In this document: piece after piece, positions 1 through 8,729 of the stretch
Layout: every line of letters starts with the position of its first letter
How positions within the stretch are numbered: position 1 is the stretch's first letter
Source: RUG12461 sp045657665
GTDB lineage: Bacteria > Bacillota > Clostridia > Lachnospirales > Lachnospiraceae
Direction: 5' to 3'
Assembly (NCBI GenBank): GCA_045657665.1
Contig: JAZOTN010000004.1
Span: 124,001 to 188,000, forward strand
DNA length: 64,000 nucleotides
Notes under the pieces: model-generated
The model's database searches: none
What the model saw: the letters and a program-made list of their open reading frames with translations, nothing else
What the model was told of the DNA's origin: nothing
Translations under genes and position numbers: made by a program

Positions 1-63
1 AAGTACAACGATCAGGTTCTAGACCGGATCGAGATAGGAACCATTACCGTCAATATGAAATAA
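1..63 (+). CDS. C-terminal end of an upstream gene (partial)
   Basis: An open frame runs in from the left edge and ends with TAA at 61-63. It encodes about 20 residues ending in ITVNMK. The next gene starts 11 nt later, so the two are probably co-transcribed. Too little is visible to name the product. Confidence 0.6.
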   Translation, partial: KYNDQVLDRIEIGTITVNMK

Positions 64-74
64 GGACAGGATAT

Positions 75-947
75 ATGGCGAAAATAGGCAGAAATGATCC
101 GTGCTGGTGCGGATCGGGCCGGAAATACAAGGCCTGTCATCAGGCCTTCGACCAGAAGGTGGAGGATTTTCGGATCAAGGGCGCAAGAGTGCCCGGACAT
201 GAGCTCATCAAGACGCCGGAGCAGATCGCGGGGATCAAAGAAAGTGCGAAGATCAATATCGCGGTACTGGATTACGTTGCGGAGCATATCGGCGCGGGCA
301 TTTCCACCGAAGAGATCGATCGCTGGGTTTATGATCTGACAACAAAAATGGGAGGCATCCCGGCGCCGCTTCATTACAATGATTATCCGAAAAGTGTATG
401 CACGTCTGTGAACGAGCAGGTCTGCCACGGGATCCCTTCGGAGGATGTGATCTTAAAGGACGGGGATATCATAAATGTGGACTGCTCCACGATCTTAAAC
501 GGATATTTTTCCGATTCTTCCAGAATGTTCCTGATCGGTGAAGTGGATGAAGAAAAGAAACGCCTGGTCCGGGTGACGAAGGAATGCATGGAAAAGGGGT
601 TGGAAGCGACAAAGCCCTGGGGGTTCCTCGGCGATATGGGACAGGCGGTGCATGACCATGCCTATGAAAACGGATACACGGTGGTTCGCGAGATCGGCGG
701 ACACGGCGTCGGGCTTCAGTTTCACGAAGAGCCCTGGGTAGGATACAATTCCAAGCGCGGGACAGAGATGCTTCTGGTCCCGGGACTGATGTTTACGATC
801 GAGCCCATGGTCAACATGGGAAGGGTCGAGATCTATATTGATGACGGAAACGGCTGGACTGCATATACAGAAGACGGGAAGCCTTCGGCGCAATGGGAGA
901 TTCAGGTTCTTGTGACAGAAGACGGCGCGGAGGTCATTTCCTATTGA
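75..947 (+). CDS. map: Methionine aminopeptidase type I with N-terminal SEC-C zinc motif
   Basis: Removes the initiator methionine from nascent proteins in the cytoplasm. The first ~22 residues carry a SEC-C zinc motif (DPCWCGSGRKYKACH), an extension seen in a subset of clostridial enzymes. The pita-bread catalytic fold follows. Candidate metal ligands are the Asp of NVDCS, the Asp of YFSDSS, the His of GGHGVG, the Glu of TIEPM and the Glu of WEIQV. At 290 aa it has normal length for the SEC-C-extended form. ATG at 75 has an AGGA-type ribosome site a few bases upstream. The family assignment is secure; a role for the SEC-C motif in ribosome association is inferred. Confidence 0.95.
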   Translation: MAKIGRNDPCWCGSGRKYKACHQAFDQKVEDFRIKGARVPGHELIKTPEQIAGIKESAKINIAVLDYVAEHIGAGISTEEIDRWVYDLTTKMGGIPAPLHYNDYPKSVCTSVNEQVCHGIPSEDVILKDGDIINVDCSTILNGYFSDSSRMFLIGEVDEEKKRLVRVTKECMEKGLEATKPWGFLGDMGQAVHDHAYENGYTVVREIGGHGVGLQFHEEPWVGYNSKRGTEMLLVPGLMFTIEPMVNMGRVEIYIDDGNGWTAYTEDGKPSAQWEIQVLVTEDGAEVISY

Positions 948-1074
948 ATACCCGGCGAACGCCCGAACGCTGCCCTGATCCGTGCCTCCGCCTGGGACTT
1001 CCCGTGTACGTTCGATGCTCTTTGCCCGGACTGTGACGGAAAACCAGCCTTTATTTTATGATCTGAACGTAGTA

Positions 1075-1160
1075 GAATATGACAGCATATCCAAAATGTT
1101 CACCTATGCAGGAGCCATAGGCTCCGAATCAGTGAACATTATGGGTATGATGTCATATTC
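1075..1160. repeat. Palindromic intergenic element E1
   Basis: The 948-1185 gap carries no convincing gene. Its main content is an 86-bp imperfect palindrome with outer arms at 1075-1103 and 1131-1160. The inner core is CTATGCAGGAGC, a short loop, then GCTCCGAATCAGTGAAC. The same core recurs at 4193-4416 and, in reverse, at 52441-52526, with different outer arms. It could act as RNA hairpin, DNA cruciform or a small mobile palindrome. Confidence 0.7.
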
Positions 1161-1185
1161 GGGGTATACCAGAGGAGTTTAGAAA

Positions 1186-1650
1186 ATGTTAGTCGAAGAT
1201 CAAAAGAAAAAAGTAACTATGTCAAGGACAATCCCGGCATTCCAAATGTTCACGATCATCTGCCTTGTCATCCTGATAGTGTACAATGTGTTATTGAGGA
1301 CAGTCCTCTCCGGAACAACCCTCCCGGCATTTCTCGATATGCGTCTTACAATTCCGGGACTGGATGCCAATACGCACATCTCCGCACTTCTGATCGGAAT
1401 CGTTGCAGCCGTCATTCTCTTCTTCTATACGATCTACAGTATCGGAAAACAAAAGAAGCAGCGCCGCATGAAAACGAGACCTATCAATCAGCTTGTTTTT
1501 ACGATCATTGCGGATATCCTGATCATAGTCTCTTCCGTACTTTATATTAAGGACGGGTTCCCGTTGCTCGGAGCGTATCTTCTGGTTGCGCTCATCTGTT
1601 TCGCTGCAGCAAGCGGTCTCGGCGGGAAAAATGAAAAGGAGAAGAGCTAA
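1186..1650 (+). CDS. Small membrane protein of unknown function
   Basis: A 154-residue protein with about four hydrophobic segments (near residues 20-38, 66-84, 101-119 and 125-143) separated by a Lys/Arg-rich loop, KQKKQRRMK. The start at 1186 has a GAGGAG ribosome site. It ends directly against the Na/phosphate symporter at 1651, so the two are almost certainly co-transcribed and co-translated. I recognise no family. A role with the symporter is suggested only by position. Confidence 0.75.
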   Translation: MLVEDQKKKVTMSRTIPAFQMFTIICLVILIVYNVLLRTVLSGTTLPAFLDMRLTIPGLDANTHISALLIGIVAAVILFFYTIYSIGKQKKQRRMKTRPINQLVFTIIADILIIVSSVLYIKDGFPLLGAYLLVALICFAAASGLGGKNEKEKS

Positions 1651-3579
1651 ATGGATGCGATAGGCATATTCACACTGATCGCGGGGCTTGTCGGCGGACT
1701 TGCGCTTTTCCTTTACGGTATGAACGTCATGAGCGGAGGCCTTACAAAGGCTTCCGGCGGAAGGCTCGAAACACTTTTGTCCCGTGTGACAAAAAACAGG
1801 TGGTTCGCATACCTGTTTGGTGTAGGTGTGACGGCGGTAGTACAATCCTCTTCCGCATCCACGGTCATGGTGGTCGGCCTTGTAAACTCCGGCATCATGA
1901 AGCTGGCCGAGGCGGTGAACGTGATCCTCGGCGCCAACCTCGGTACGACTTTCACGGCATGGCTTCTTTCTCTGAATGCCATCAGTACAGACAACTTTTT
2001 CCTGAATCTTTTCAAGCCGATGTCCTTCTCGCCGTTCCTGGCGCTTGCCGGCATCGCGCTTCTGATGTTTACGAAGTCGGATAAAAAGAAAAACCTCGGT
2101 GTTATCCTCCTTGGTTTTGCGATCCTGATCTTCGGTATGAACATGATGAGTTCCGCGGTGACACCTCTGAAGAGTTCTCCGGAATTCCAATCGTTTCTTA
2201 CCACCTTTGAAAATCCGATGATCGGACTCCTTGTCGGAATTCTTTTCACCATGGTGATTCAGAGCTCTGCCGGTACGATCGGTATGATCCAGGCTCTTTC
2301 GTCGACGATCATGATCAATTACGGCATGGCGATCCCGGTTGTCATCGGCGCAGAGGTCGGTACCTGTATCACAGCTATTATTTCCTCGCTCGGAGCCAAT
2401 AAGAACGGTAAAAGAACCGCGCTCATGCACCTTTACTTCAACATCATCAAGGCCGGCTCTTTTATGCTCATCTTCTATGCGCTGAATGCCGTGTTCCATT
2501 TCAGTTTTCTTCAGCAGCAGATCGGCATGGTGGGCATCGCTTTCATCCATACGGCGGTAAACCTGGTCGCGACGCCTCTGATGGTGCCTTTTTCCGGTAT
2601 TCTCGTAAAGCTTGCCCTAAAGACGATCCCCGTGGACGAGAAGGAAAAAGAGCAGCAAATGGAAGAACAGCGCCTTGCCGGACTGGATACGCGTTTCCTT
2701 ACAACTCCGGCGTTTGCGTTGCAGCAGGCGAAGATGGCGGCAAACGATATGGCAGATCTCTCAAAAGAGGCTCTGGAAAAGGCTATGAGGCTTTTTCAGG
2801 AGTATTCGGATGAAGACGCGGAGTCTGTGGGCAGGATCGAAAATACCGTGGACCGGTACGAGGATCAGATCGGTACGTATCTGGTGCGGCTCAGTAATGC
2901 GGATCTGGATCAGAACAACAGCCATGAACTCTCCATCATCCTTCACTGTATCACGGACTTTGAGCGGATCAGCGACCATGCATACAATCTTATGCTGAAC
3001 GCGAAGGAGATGCATGAGGAAAACAAGCATTTTTCCACGAAAGCGCAGGAAGAGGTCAGGGTATTCTCCGATGCGGTGCGTGAGATCGTGGATCTATCCG
3101 TCAGGGTCTTCCGGAATGAGGATCTTACTCTGGCAAAGAGCGTGGAGCCTTTGGAGGAAGTGATCGACGGGATCGCGATGGAAGTACGGCGCCGTCATAT
3201 CCGCAGGCTCAGGAAAGGAAAATGTTCCATCGACCTTGGTTTTGCGCTGAATGACCTCGGCATGGATTACGAGAGGATTGCGGATCACTGCTCGAATATT
3301 GCTGTTTGCCTCCTTCAGGTTACCCAGGACGGGTTTGACACCCATGAATATCTGGAAATGCTGAAGAAAGAAAAGAGCAGAAGTTTCGAAGAGACGCTGG
3401 AACATTACGAGCATCGTTATTCCCTTCCGACCAAGAAAGCGCAGGACGAAGAGGACGAGCTCCTTGCGGCGCAGAACGCCCTGCTTGAGGAAGAGGCCGC
3501 TTCCAAGAAAGACAAGAAGAAAAAGGAAAAAGAAAAGAAAAAGAAGGAAGAGCCGAAGAAACCGGGAGGAAAAGAATGA
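1651..3579 (+). CDS. Na+/phosphate cotransporter with C-terminal PhoU-like domain
   Basis: Likely imports phosphate with sodium at the cell membrane. Residues ~1-320 hold the paired transporter repeats, with the hallmark VVQSSSAST and the second-repeat motif VIQSSAGT. Residues ~345-560 form a PhoU-like helical bundle that probably senses or regulates phosphate. The tail from ~600 is Lys/Glu-rich and low complexity. At 642 aa this matches the long NptA/YjbB-type proteins. It starts directly after the preceding membrane-protein gene and overlaps thrH by 4 nt (ATGA), which implies translational coupling with a phosphatase that releases phosphate. Confidence 0.9.
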   Translation: MDAIGIFTLIAGLVGGLALFLYGMNVMSGGLTKASGGRLETLLSRVTKNRWFAYLFGVGVTAVVQSSSASTVMVVGLVNSGIMKLAEAVNVILGANLGTTFTAWLLSLNAISTDNFFLNLFKPMSFSPFLALAGIALLMFTKSDKKKNLGVILLGFAILIFGMNMMSSAVTPLKSSPEFQSFLTTFENPMIGLLVGILFTMVIQSSAGTIGMIQALSSTIMINYGMAIPVVIGAEVGTCITAIISSLGANKNGKRTALMHLYFNIIKAGSFMLIFYALNAVFHFSFLQQQIGMVGIAFIHTAVNLVATPLMVPFSGILVKLALKTIPVDEKEKEQQMEEQRLAGLDTRFLTTPAFALQQAKMAANDMADLSKEALEKAMRLFQEYSDEDAESVGRIENTVDRYEDQIGTYLVRLSNADLDQNNSHELSIILHCITDFERISDHAYNLMLNAKEMHEENKHFSTKAQEEVRVFSDAVREIVDLSVRVFRNEDLTLAKSVEPLEEVIDGIAMEVRRRHIRRLRKGKCSIDLGFALNDLGMDYERIADHCSNIAVCLLQVTQDGFDTHEYLEMLKKEKSRSFEETLEHYEHRYSLPTKKAQDEEDELLAAQNALLEEEAASKKDKKKKEKEKKKKEEPKKPGGKE

Positions 3580-4184
3580 GTGAGTTAAATATCGTATGCC
3601 TTGATATGGAAGGAGTTGTCGTTCCGGAAATCTGGATCGCCTTTGCGGAGAGTACGGGGATCCCGGAACTGAAAAGAACAACCCGTGACGAGCCGGATTA
3701 TGACAAGCTGATGAAGTATCGCCTGAATATCCTGAAGGAACATCATCTGGGACTGAAGGAGATCCAGGAGACCATTGCCGGGATCGATCCGCTCCCGGGT
3801 GCGAAGAAGTTCCTGGATGATCTCCGGGAGATCACGCAGGTCCTGATTTTGAGTGATACGTTTACACAGTTTGCCATGCCGCTGATGAAGAAGCTTTCGT
3901 ATCCGACGCTGTTCTGCAATACCCTGGAGGTGGCGCTGGACGGAGAAGTGACCGGATACCGGATGCGCGTGGAGAAGTCAAAGCTGACCACAGTGAAGGC
4001 CCTGCAATCCATCGGCTTTGAAACGATCGCTGCGGGTGACAGCTTCAACGACCTTGCTATGATCGAGGCATCGAAGGCCGGATTTCTCTTTCGGACAACA
4101 GACCAGATCAAGAAAGACTATCCACAGTACCCGGCGTACGAAGACTTTGATGAATTATATTCTGCTATTGTAGATGTTCTTTAG
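3576..4184 (+). CDS. thrH: ThrH-type phosphoserine phosphatase / homoserine phosphotransferase
   Basis: A HAD-superfamily enzyme that, in the family, hydrolyses phosphoserine and can transfer the phosphate to homoserine. Motif I is DMEGVVVPEIW. Asp10 would be the nucleophile, and Glu12 replaces the usual second Asp, which is characteristic of ThrH. Motif II is LSDTF and motif III/IV is AGDSFNDLAMIE. At 202 aa it has family length. ATGA overlap with the symporter gene couples its translation. The E2 palindrome starts 9 nt after the stop. Confidence 0.88.
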   Translation: MSELNIVCLDMEGVVVPEIWIAFAESTGIPELKRTTRDEPDYDKLMKYRLNILKEHHLGLKEIQETIAGIDPLPGAKKFLDDLREITQVLILSDTFTQFAMPLMKKLSYPTLFCNTLEVALDGEVTGYRMRVEKSKLTTVKALQSIGFETIAAGDSFNDLAMIEASKAGFLFRTTDQIKKDYPQYPAYEDFDELYSAIVDVL

Positions 4185-4192
4185 TATAGCTA

Positions 4193-4416
4193 ATGACAAT
4201 TTCTGCAAAGATCCTGTGAACATATGGAGGAGCTTAGAGCTTCTCTGTATTTGACAGAAAATCAACAGGTTTTTTCCATGGATGGAAAAAACAGGAAGCA
4301 CGAGCCATGGAAGGCTCGTTGCGACCGGCTGTGTCCGAAATAAATACTTTGCATCAAATGCATAGAAGCTCTTAGCTCCGGAATCAGTGAACAGGGTCTA
4401 TGCAGAAATTGGCAAT
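4193..4416. repeat. Palindromic intergenic element E2 (long-loop copy)
   Basis: Outer arms at about 4193-4244 and 4364-4416 pair over some 50 bases with few mismatches. The shared core is GTGAACATATGGAGGAGC on the left and GCTCCGGAATCAGTGAAC on the right. The loop of about 120 nt holds two further hairpins, near 4268-4292 and 4300-4318. It belongs to the same family as E1 and E6, and its AAGCTCTTAGC segment also appears in the structured region near 22470. Confidence 0.7.
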
Positions 4417-4452
4417 TTGAAACAAGTAGATTATCAAAAAAATATCACCAAA

Positions 4453-4480
4453 AAAGACTCCGTTCGGAGTCTTTATTTTT
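4453..4480 (+). terminator. Rho-independent terminator upstream of nrdG
   Basis: A perfect 10-bp stem, AAAGACTCCG/CGGAGTCTTT, with a 2-nt loop is followed by TATTTTT. It separates the map-thrH transcript from the nrdG promoter. Confidence 0.85.
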
Positions 4481-4520
4481 GTACAATATTCGGGTCTATC
4501 TTGTGACGAAAAAAAAATAT

Positions 4521-4536
4521 ATACTATATCTAGTGT
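4521..4536. promoter_or_regulatory. NrdR box
   Basis: ATACTATATCTAGTGT closely matches the NrdR repressor box (family consensus near acaCtATATAtaGtgt). It lies just upstream of the -35 of the nrdG promoter. NrdR represses ribonucleotide reductase genes in response to (d)ATP. I see only one good box; a second one at the usual spacing is not obvious. Confidence 0.7.
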
Positions 4537-4543
4537 TTTGCTA

Positions 4544-4572
4544 TTGACATTCGCAATCTAAGAACATATAAT
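4544..4572 (+). promoter_or_regulatory. Sigma-A promoter of nrdG-nrdD
   Basis: TTGACA (4544-4549), a 17-bp spacer and TATAAT (4567-4572) match the consensus perfectly. The expected transcription start near 4579 is only about 5 nt before the nrdG ATG at 4584. Confidence 0.85.
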
Positions 4573-4583
4573 TAAATCCAGAT

Positions 4584-5087
4584 ATGACGAATATAAAAAT
4601 TGCCGGATCAGTAAGGCATTCATCCGTCAACGGCCCGGGCGTTCGATACGTTCTTTTCTTTCAGGGCTGCCCGCATCACTGCAGGGAATGCCAGAATCCG
4701 GAGACCTGGGATCCTGAGGCCGGACAGGAGATTGCTGTCTCTGATGTGGTTGAAGAGATCAAAAGCACACGCTATCTTGACGGCGTGACTTTTTCGGGCG
4801 GAGATCCCATGATGCAGGCGGAGGGGCTCATAGAGCTTTCCAAAGCCGTAAAAGATCTTGGTCTTTCAATCTGGTGTTACACGGGATGGACATTTGAGGA
4901 GATCCTTTCCGGCGGCGCCGGAGAGAAAGCAAAGGAAGCGCTTTCTTATATCGATGTGCTCGTAGACGGGCCGTTCTGCATCGAGGAAAAAGATGAAAGC
5001 GCGATCTATCGGGGCAGTTCCAATCAACGGCTCATCGATCTATCAAAATCTCTACTATATCAGAAAGTAAGCACAGTAAACATTTAA
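4584..5087 (+). CDS. nrdG: Anaerobic ribonucleotide reductase activating protein (radical SAM)
   Basis: Uses S-adenosylmethionine and a [4Fe-4S] cluster to install the glycyl radical on NrdD. The cluster motif CPHHCREC (Cys29, Cys33, Cys36) is intact, followed by the SAM-binding stretch FSGGDP. At 167 aa it has normal length. The start must be ATG 4584, because TAA lies in frame at 4569-4571. No Shine-Dalgarno site precedes it. With the strong promoter ending at 4572, the message would be nearly leaderless. nrdD follows after 17 nt. Confidence 0.93.
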   Translation: MTNIKIAGSVRHSSVNGPGVRYVLFFQGCPHHCRECQNPETWDPEAGQEIAVSDVVEEIKSTRYLDGVTFSGGDPMMQAEGLIELSKAVKDLGLSIWCYTGWTFEEILSGGAGEKAKEALSYIDVLVDGPFCIEEKDESAIYRGSSNQRLIDLSKSLLYQKVSTVNI

Positions 5088-5104
5088 TAAAAAAGCAGGG
5101 GGTT

Positions 5105-7621
5105 ATGAAAATGTCATTGACAAAAGTAAAGAAAAGGAACGGAGAGACTGCGCCATTTCAGGCGTCACGGATCGAGAACGCGGTAGCGCAGGCATTTATG
5201 TCCACCGGGGAAGTGGTCACGAGAGATCTTTCCACGATGTCGAGGGCAATCGAACTCATGGTGGAAACAGCGCTTTCCGATGCGGGGATCGAATCCCCGA
5301 CCGTAGAAGAGATCCAGGATACGGTGGAAAACACTCTCATGAAGTGCGGCTATCAGAAGACCGCAAAATCCTATATTCTTTACCGCAGCCAGCATCAGAA
5401 GGTCCGTGAGACAAAGACGACCCTGCTTGATTATAAGAAGCTTGTGGATGGCTACATCGGGACCGAGAAGGACTGGCGTGTCAAGGAAAACTCCACAGTT
5501 ACCCTTTCCGTCGGAGGTCTGATCCTTTCCAACTCCGGCGCGATTTCCGCGAATTACTGGCTGACAGAGGTGTATGACGATGAGATCGCCGATGCACATC
5601 GTCAGTGCTTTATGCATATCCATGACCTTTCCATGCTGACCGGTTACTGCGCAGGCTGGAGCTTGAAGCAGCTCATCATGGAAGGCCTCGGCGGTGTACC
5701 GGGACGTATCACGAGCGGACCGGCGAAACATCTTTCCACCCTCTGCTCACAGATGGTGAATTTCCTTGGTATCATGCAGAATGAATGGGCAGGTGCTCAG
5801 GCGTCCTCGTCTTTTGATACCTATCTTGCTCCCTTTGTTAAAGTGGATCATCTTTCCTATGACGAAGTCAAGCAGTGCATCCAGTCCTTTATCTACGGTG
5901 TCAACACACCGTCCCGCTGGGGCACCCAGGCGCCGTTCACAAATGTGACTCTGGACTGGACCGTGCCGGATGACATGGTTCATCTTCCGGCGATCGTCGG
6001 CGGAAAAGAATGTGATTTCACCTACGGTGACTGCAAGGCTGAGATGGACATGGTCAACAAGGCGTTCATTGAGATCATGATCGAAGGAGATCACAACGGG
6101 CGCGGCTTCCAGTATCCGATCCCGACATACTCCATTACGAACGAGTTTGACTGGAGCGATACGGAGAACAACCGCCTCCTCTTCGAAATGACTGCAAAAT
6201 ACGGAACCCCGTATTTCTCAAACTATATCAACAGCGACATGAAGCCGAGCGATGTACGCTCCATGTGCTGCCGTCTGCGCCTTGACCTTCGCGAGCTCCG
6301 CAAAAAAGGCGGCGGTTTCTTCGGCTCCGGAGAATCCACCGGATCCATCGGTGTGGTGACCCTGAACCTTCCGCGTATTGCTTATATCGCCCGTGACCGT
6401 AAGGAATTCTATGAGATCCTCGATAAATACATGGACATCGCGGCACGCTCACTCCATATCAAGCGCGGTGTTATCACGAGACTGATGAATGAAGGACTTT
6501 ATCCGTATACCAAGCGGTATCTCGGCGGTTTCGACAATCATTTCTCCACGATTGGTCTGGTGGGTATGAACGAAGCGATCCGGAATGCGGACTGGATGGA
6601 TACAGATATCACGACAGAAGGCGGCAGAGCCTTTGCGAAAGAGGTTCTGAACCATATGAGAGAACGCCTTTCTGATTATCAGGAACAGTACGGCGATCTT
6701 TATAATCTGGAAGCAACACCGGCAGAGTCCACGACCTATCGTTTTGCAAAGCATGATACCGAAGAATTCCCGGATATCATTACGGCAGCAGAAGGCGATG
6801 CAGCTCCTTATTATACCAACAGCACGCATCTTCCGGTTGCATATACGGATGACATCTTTGACGCGCTTGAGATGGAGGATGAGCTTCAGACCCTTTATAC
6901 GTCCGGAACGGTCTTCCATGCGTTCCTCGGCGAGCGGATTCCGGACTGGAAATCCGCGGCAAACCTGGTCCGCAAGATCGCAAAGAACTTCAAGCTCCCC
7001 TACTATACGATGTCACCGACTTATTCCATCTGCGCGGAGCATGGCTATATCGCAGGTGAACACTTTGCATGCCCGCACTGCGGAAAAGAGACAGAGGTTT
7101 ACAGCCGTATCACGGGTTATTATCGTCCGGTCAAGAACTGGAATGACGGCAAGGCATCCGAGTATCGTGCAAGAAAGACTTATGAACCGGAGGAACTGAG
7201 AAGCGAACCCCGCGTTCAGAGGATCAGTGTGATGCCGACGATCTCCGAAGAGATGAAAGAGGAACGGAAAGAAGCAGAGATCACGCTTCGTATGGAAGAA
7301 ATGCCTGTGGAAGAGCCTGTTATGGAAACACTTACCGTGGATACAGCAGAACCCGCAGAAGAGAATGAGCAGAAGATCATCCTCCTTTCCACGAAGACCT
7401 GCCCGAACTGCATGGCAGCACAGCGTATCCTCCGTGAAGGAAATGTACCGTTTGAAGTGATGTACGCGGAAGATGAAGACGGCGGACGTCTTGCGACCGA
7501 GTTCCATATCACACAGGCACCGACGCTCTTTGTTCCGGACGGAGACGGCTATATGACCGTCTATAACCTCAGTAACATCAAGGGCTACGTAGACAGGAGA
7601 ATGGCGGCAACAAAGGCCTGA
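5105..7621 (+). CDS. nrdD: Anaerobic ribonucleoside-triphosphate reductase with fused C-terminal glutaredoxin-like domain
   Basis: A class III reductase making dNTPs without oxygen. Residues ~5-90 form an ATP-cone regulatory domain, followed by the catalytic barrel. Tandem Cys388-Cys389 (SMCCRLRL) lie in the active-site region. A zinc site uses Cys643, Cys656 and Cys659, and the glycyl radical is Gly671 in SRITGYY. After a charged linker (~685-755), residues ~758-838 form a glutaredoxin/NrdH-like domain with Cys766-Pro-Asn-Cys769. Most class III enzymes end soon after the glycyl loop and use formate, so the fused thiol domain suggests a thiol-based reductant. ATG 5105 and ATG 5111 are both served by AGCAGGGGG. 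Confidence 0.94.
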   Translation: MKMSLTKVKKRNGETAPFQASRIENAVAQAFMSTGEVVTRDLSTMSRAIELMVETALSDAGIESPTVEEIQDTVENTLMKCGYQKTAKSYILYRSQHQKVRETKTTLLDYKKLVDGYIGTEKDWRVKENSTVTLSVGGLILSNSGAISANYWLTEVYDDEIADAHRQCFMHIHDLSMLTGYCAGWSLKQLIMEGLGGVPGRITSGPAKHLSTLCSQMVNFLGIMQNEWAGAQASSSFDTYLAPFVKVDHLSYDEVKQCIQSFIYGVNTPSRWGTQAPFTNVTLDWTVPDDMVHLPAIVGGKECDFTYGDCKAEMDMVNKAFIEIMIEGDHNGRGFQYPIPTYSITNEFDWSDTENNRLLFEMTAKYGTPYFSNYINSDMKPSDVRSMCCRLRLDLRELRKKGGGFFGSGESTGSIGVVTLNLPRIAYIARDRKEFYEILDKYMDIAARSLHIKRGVITRLMNEGLYPYTKRYLGGFDNHFSTIGLVGMNEAIRNADWMDTDITTEGGRAFAKEVLNHMRERLSDYQEQYGDLYNLEATPAESTTYRFAKHDTEEFPDIITAAEGDAAPYYTNSTHLPVAYTDDIFDALEMEDELQTLYTSGTVFHAFLGERIPDWKSAANLVRKIAKNFKLPYYTMSPTYSICAEHGYIAGEHFACPHCGKETEVYSRITGYYRPVKNWNDGKASEYRARKTYEPEELRSEPRVQRISVMPTISEEMKEERKEAEITLRMEEMPVEEPVMETLTVDTAEPAEENEQKIILLSTKTCPNCMAAQRILREGNVPFEVMYAEDEDGGRLATEFHITQAPTLFVPDGDGYMTVYNLSNIKGYVDRRMAATKA

Positions 7622-7632
7622 GCTGAGCACTT

Positions 7633-8505
7633 ATGAAACACAGGATCAACAAAATACGCCTTCGGGATGCTCTCGTGATCTTTCTCGGGAGCACCCTCAT
7701 GGCGTTTGCGGTAAAGTACATCTTTGACCCGGCGGAGCTTGTTACAGGCGGCGTGTCGGGTCTTACGATTATCATAAAGGATCTTTCGGGACGTTTTCTC
7801 GGTTACCCGATCCCCCTATGGGTCAGCAATGTTGTCCTCAACGTGCCGATCTTTTTATTTGCGATAAAAACCGACGGGATCCGTGCGGTTCTTCGGACCG
7901 GTATGTCCTGGGTCATCATGTCCGTAGAACTGGCTGTTTTTCCGGAATGGCATTTTATCCCGGATAATCTTCTTCTGGTCTCTTTGTATGGCGGTATCTG
8001 CTTCGGGGTCGCAACCGGCATGCTGCTTTCCGTGCGGACTACCAGCGGCGGAACCGATATGCTGGGGAATTCTCTTCATAAATACTTCCGCCAGTACAGC
8101 ATGGGACGGATCATTCTGGTGCTGGACGGCATTATCGTGGTGCTGGGCGCCGTGGTGTTTGATATTGAGCATACGCTGTTCGCCATCATCTCCGTCTATG
8201 TCATGGGAAGGCTCACGGATAAGGTTCTTGATCGAGGAAAAACCGCCAAGATGGCATTTGTCATTTCCGAGAAAAATGAGGAGATCGCTCATGAGATCAT
8301 GACAGAGCTGGATCGCGGTGTGACAGCGCTCCATGGAAAAGGAATGTATAAGGGCAAGGAACGGGACGTCCTGTTTTGTATCTGCAGTAAGCGTGACATC
8401 GTGGATATCAAGGATATCGTAAAAGACCATGACCGGAATGCATTCTTCATTATCGGAAACGCCAGTGAAGTTCTCGGGGAGGGCTTTATTGAAAACTGGA
8501 CGTGA
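7633..8505 (+). CDS. YitT family membrane protein
   Basis: A 290-residue protein with about five to six hydrophobic segments in residues 1-190 and a soluble C-terminal DUF2179-type domain (~220-285). The TGGVSGLTIII motif near residue 40 and the TSGGTDMLG motif near 136 are typical of the YitT/DUF161 family. Family function is uncertain; transport or sensing has been proposed. It starts 11 nt after nrdD and may share its transcript. A terminator hairpin follows at 8559. Confidence 0.85.
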   Translation: MKHRINKIRLRDALVIFLGSTLMAFAVKYIFDPAELVTGGVSGLTIIIKDLSGRFLGYPIPLWVSNVVLNVPIFLFAIKTDGIRAVLRTGMSWVIMSVELAVFPEWHFIPDNLLLVSLYGGICFGVATGMLLSVRTTSGGTDMLGNSLHKYFRQYSMGRIILVLDGIIVVLGAVVFDIEHTLFAIISVYVMGRLTDKVLDRGKTAKMAFVISEKNEEIAHEIMTELDRGVTALHGKGMYKGKERDVLFCICSKRDIVDIKDIVKDHDRNAFFIIGNASEVLGEGFIENWT

Positions 8506-8558
8506 CGTTTTTTCAAATATGTAAATCCTGTGAAATCCATTGACGAACATCCGCGAAG

Positions 8559-8587
8559 CCGTATATCATGTCGATATACGGTTTTTT
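8559..8587 (+). terminator. Rho-independent terminator after yitT
   Basis: An 8-bp perfect stem, CCGTATAT/ATATACGG, with a 7-nt loop is followed by six Ts. Confidence 0.85.
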
Positions 8588-8590
8588 ATC

Positions 8591-8712
8591 ACATAGGAAA
8601 TTGCTTCGCAAATTCCTATGTAATAAAAAAGGATGCGCACTCGCGCGAACTGTATATGATGCTAAAGCATCCGCGTTCGGCGCGAGAGTTTCGCAAGCGA
8701 AACTCTATTTAA
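8591..8712. repeat. Cluster of hairpins upstream of the kinase gene
   Basis: Three structures lie back to back before the gene at 8730. The first is a 14-bp arm pair around GCTTCGC (8591-8621). The second is an arm pair CTCGCGCGAAC with GTTCGGCGCGAG enclosing the small hairpin GATGCTAAAGCATC (about 8640-8690). The third is a perfect stem, GAGTTTCG/CGAAACTC, near 8687-8706. No T-run follows them, so they look like leader RNA structure or repeat DNA rather than terminators. Confidence 0.55.
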
Positions 8713-8729
8713 TCTAAGAGGAATCATAC

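Noticed and set aside
982..1182. 66-codon open frame after map
   Set aside because: It has no ribosome site, ends inside palindrome E1 and has no recognisable protein features.
1291..2550. Long antisense frame over the symporter gene
   Set aside because: It is a compositional shadow of a well-defined membrane protein; its translation is His/Arg/Asp-rich without domains.
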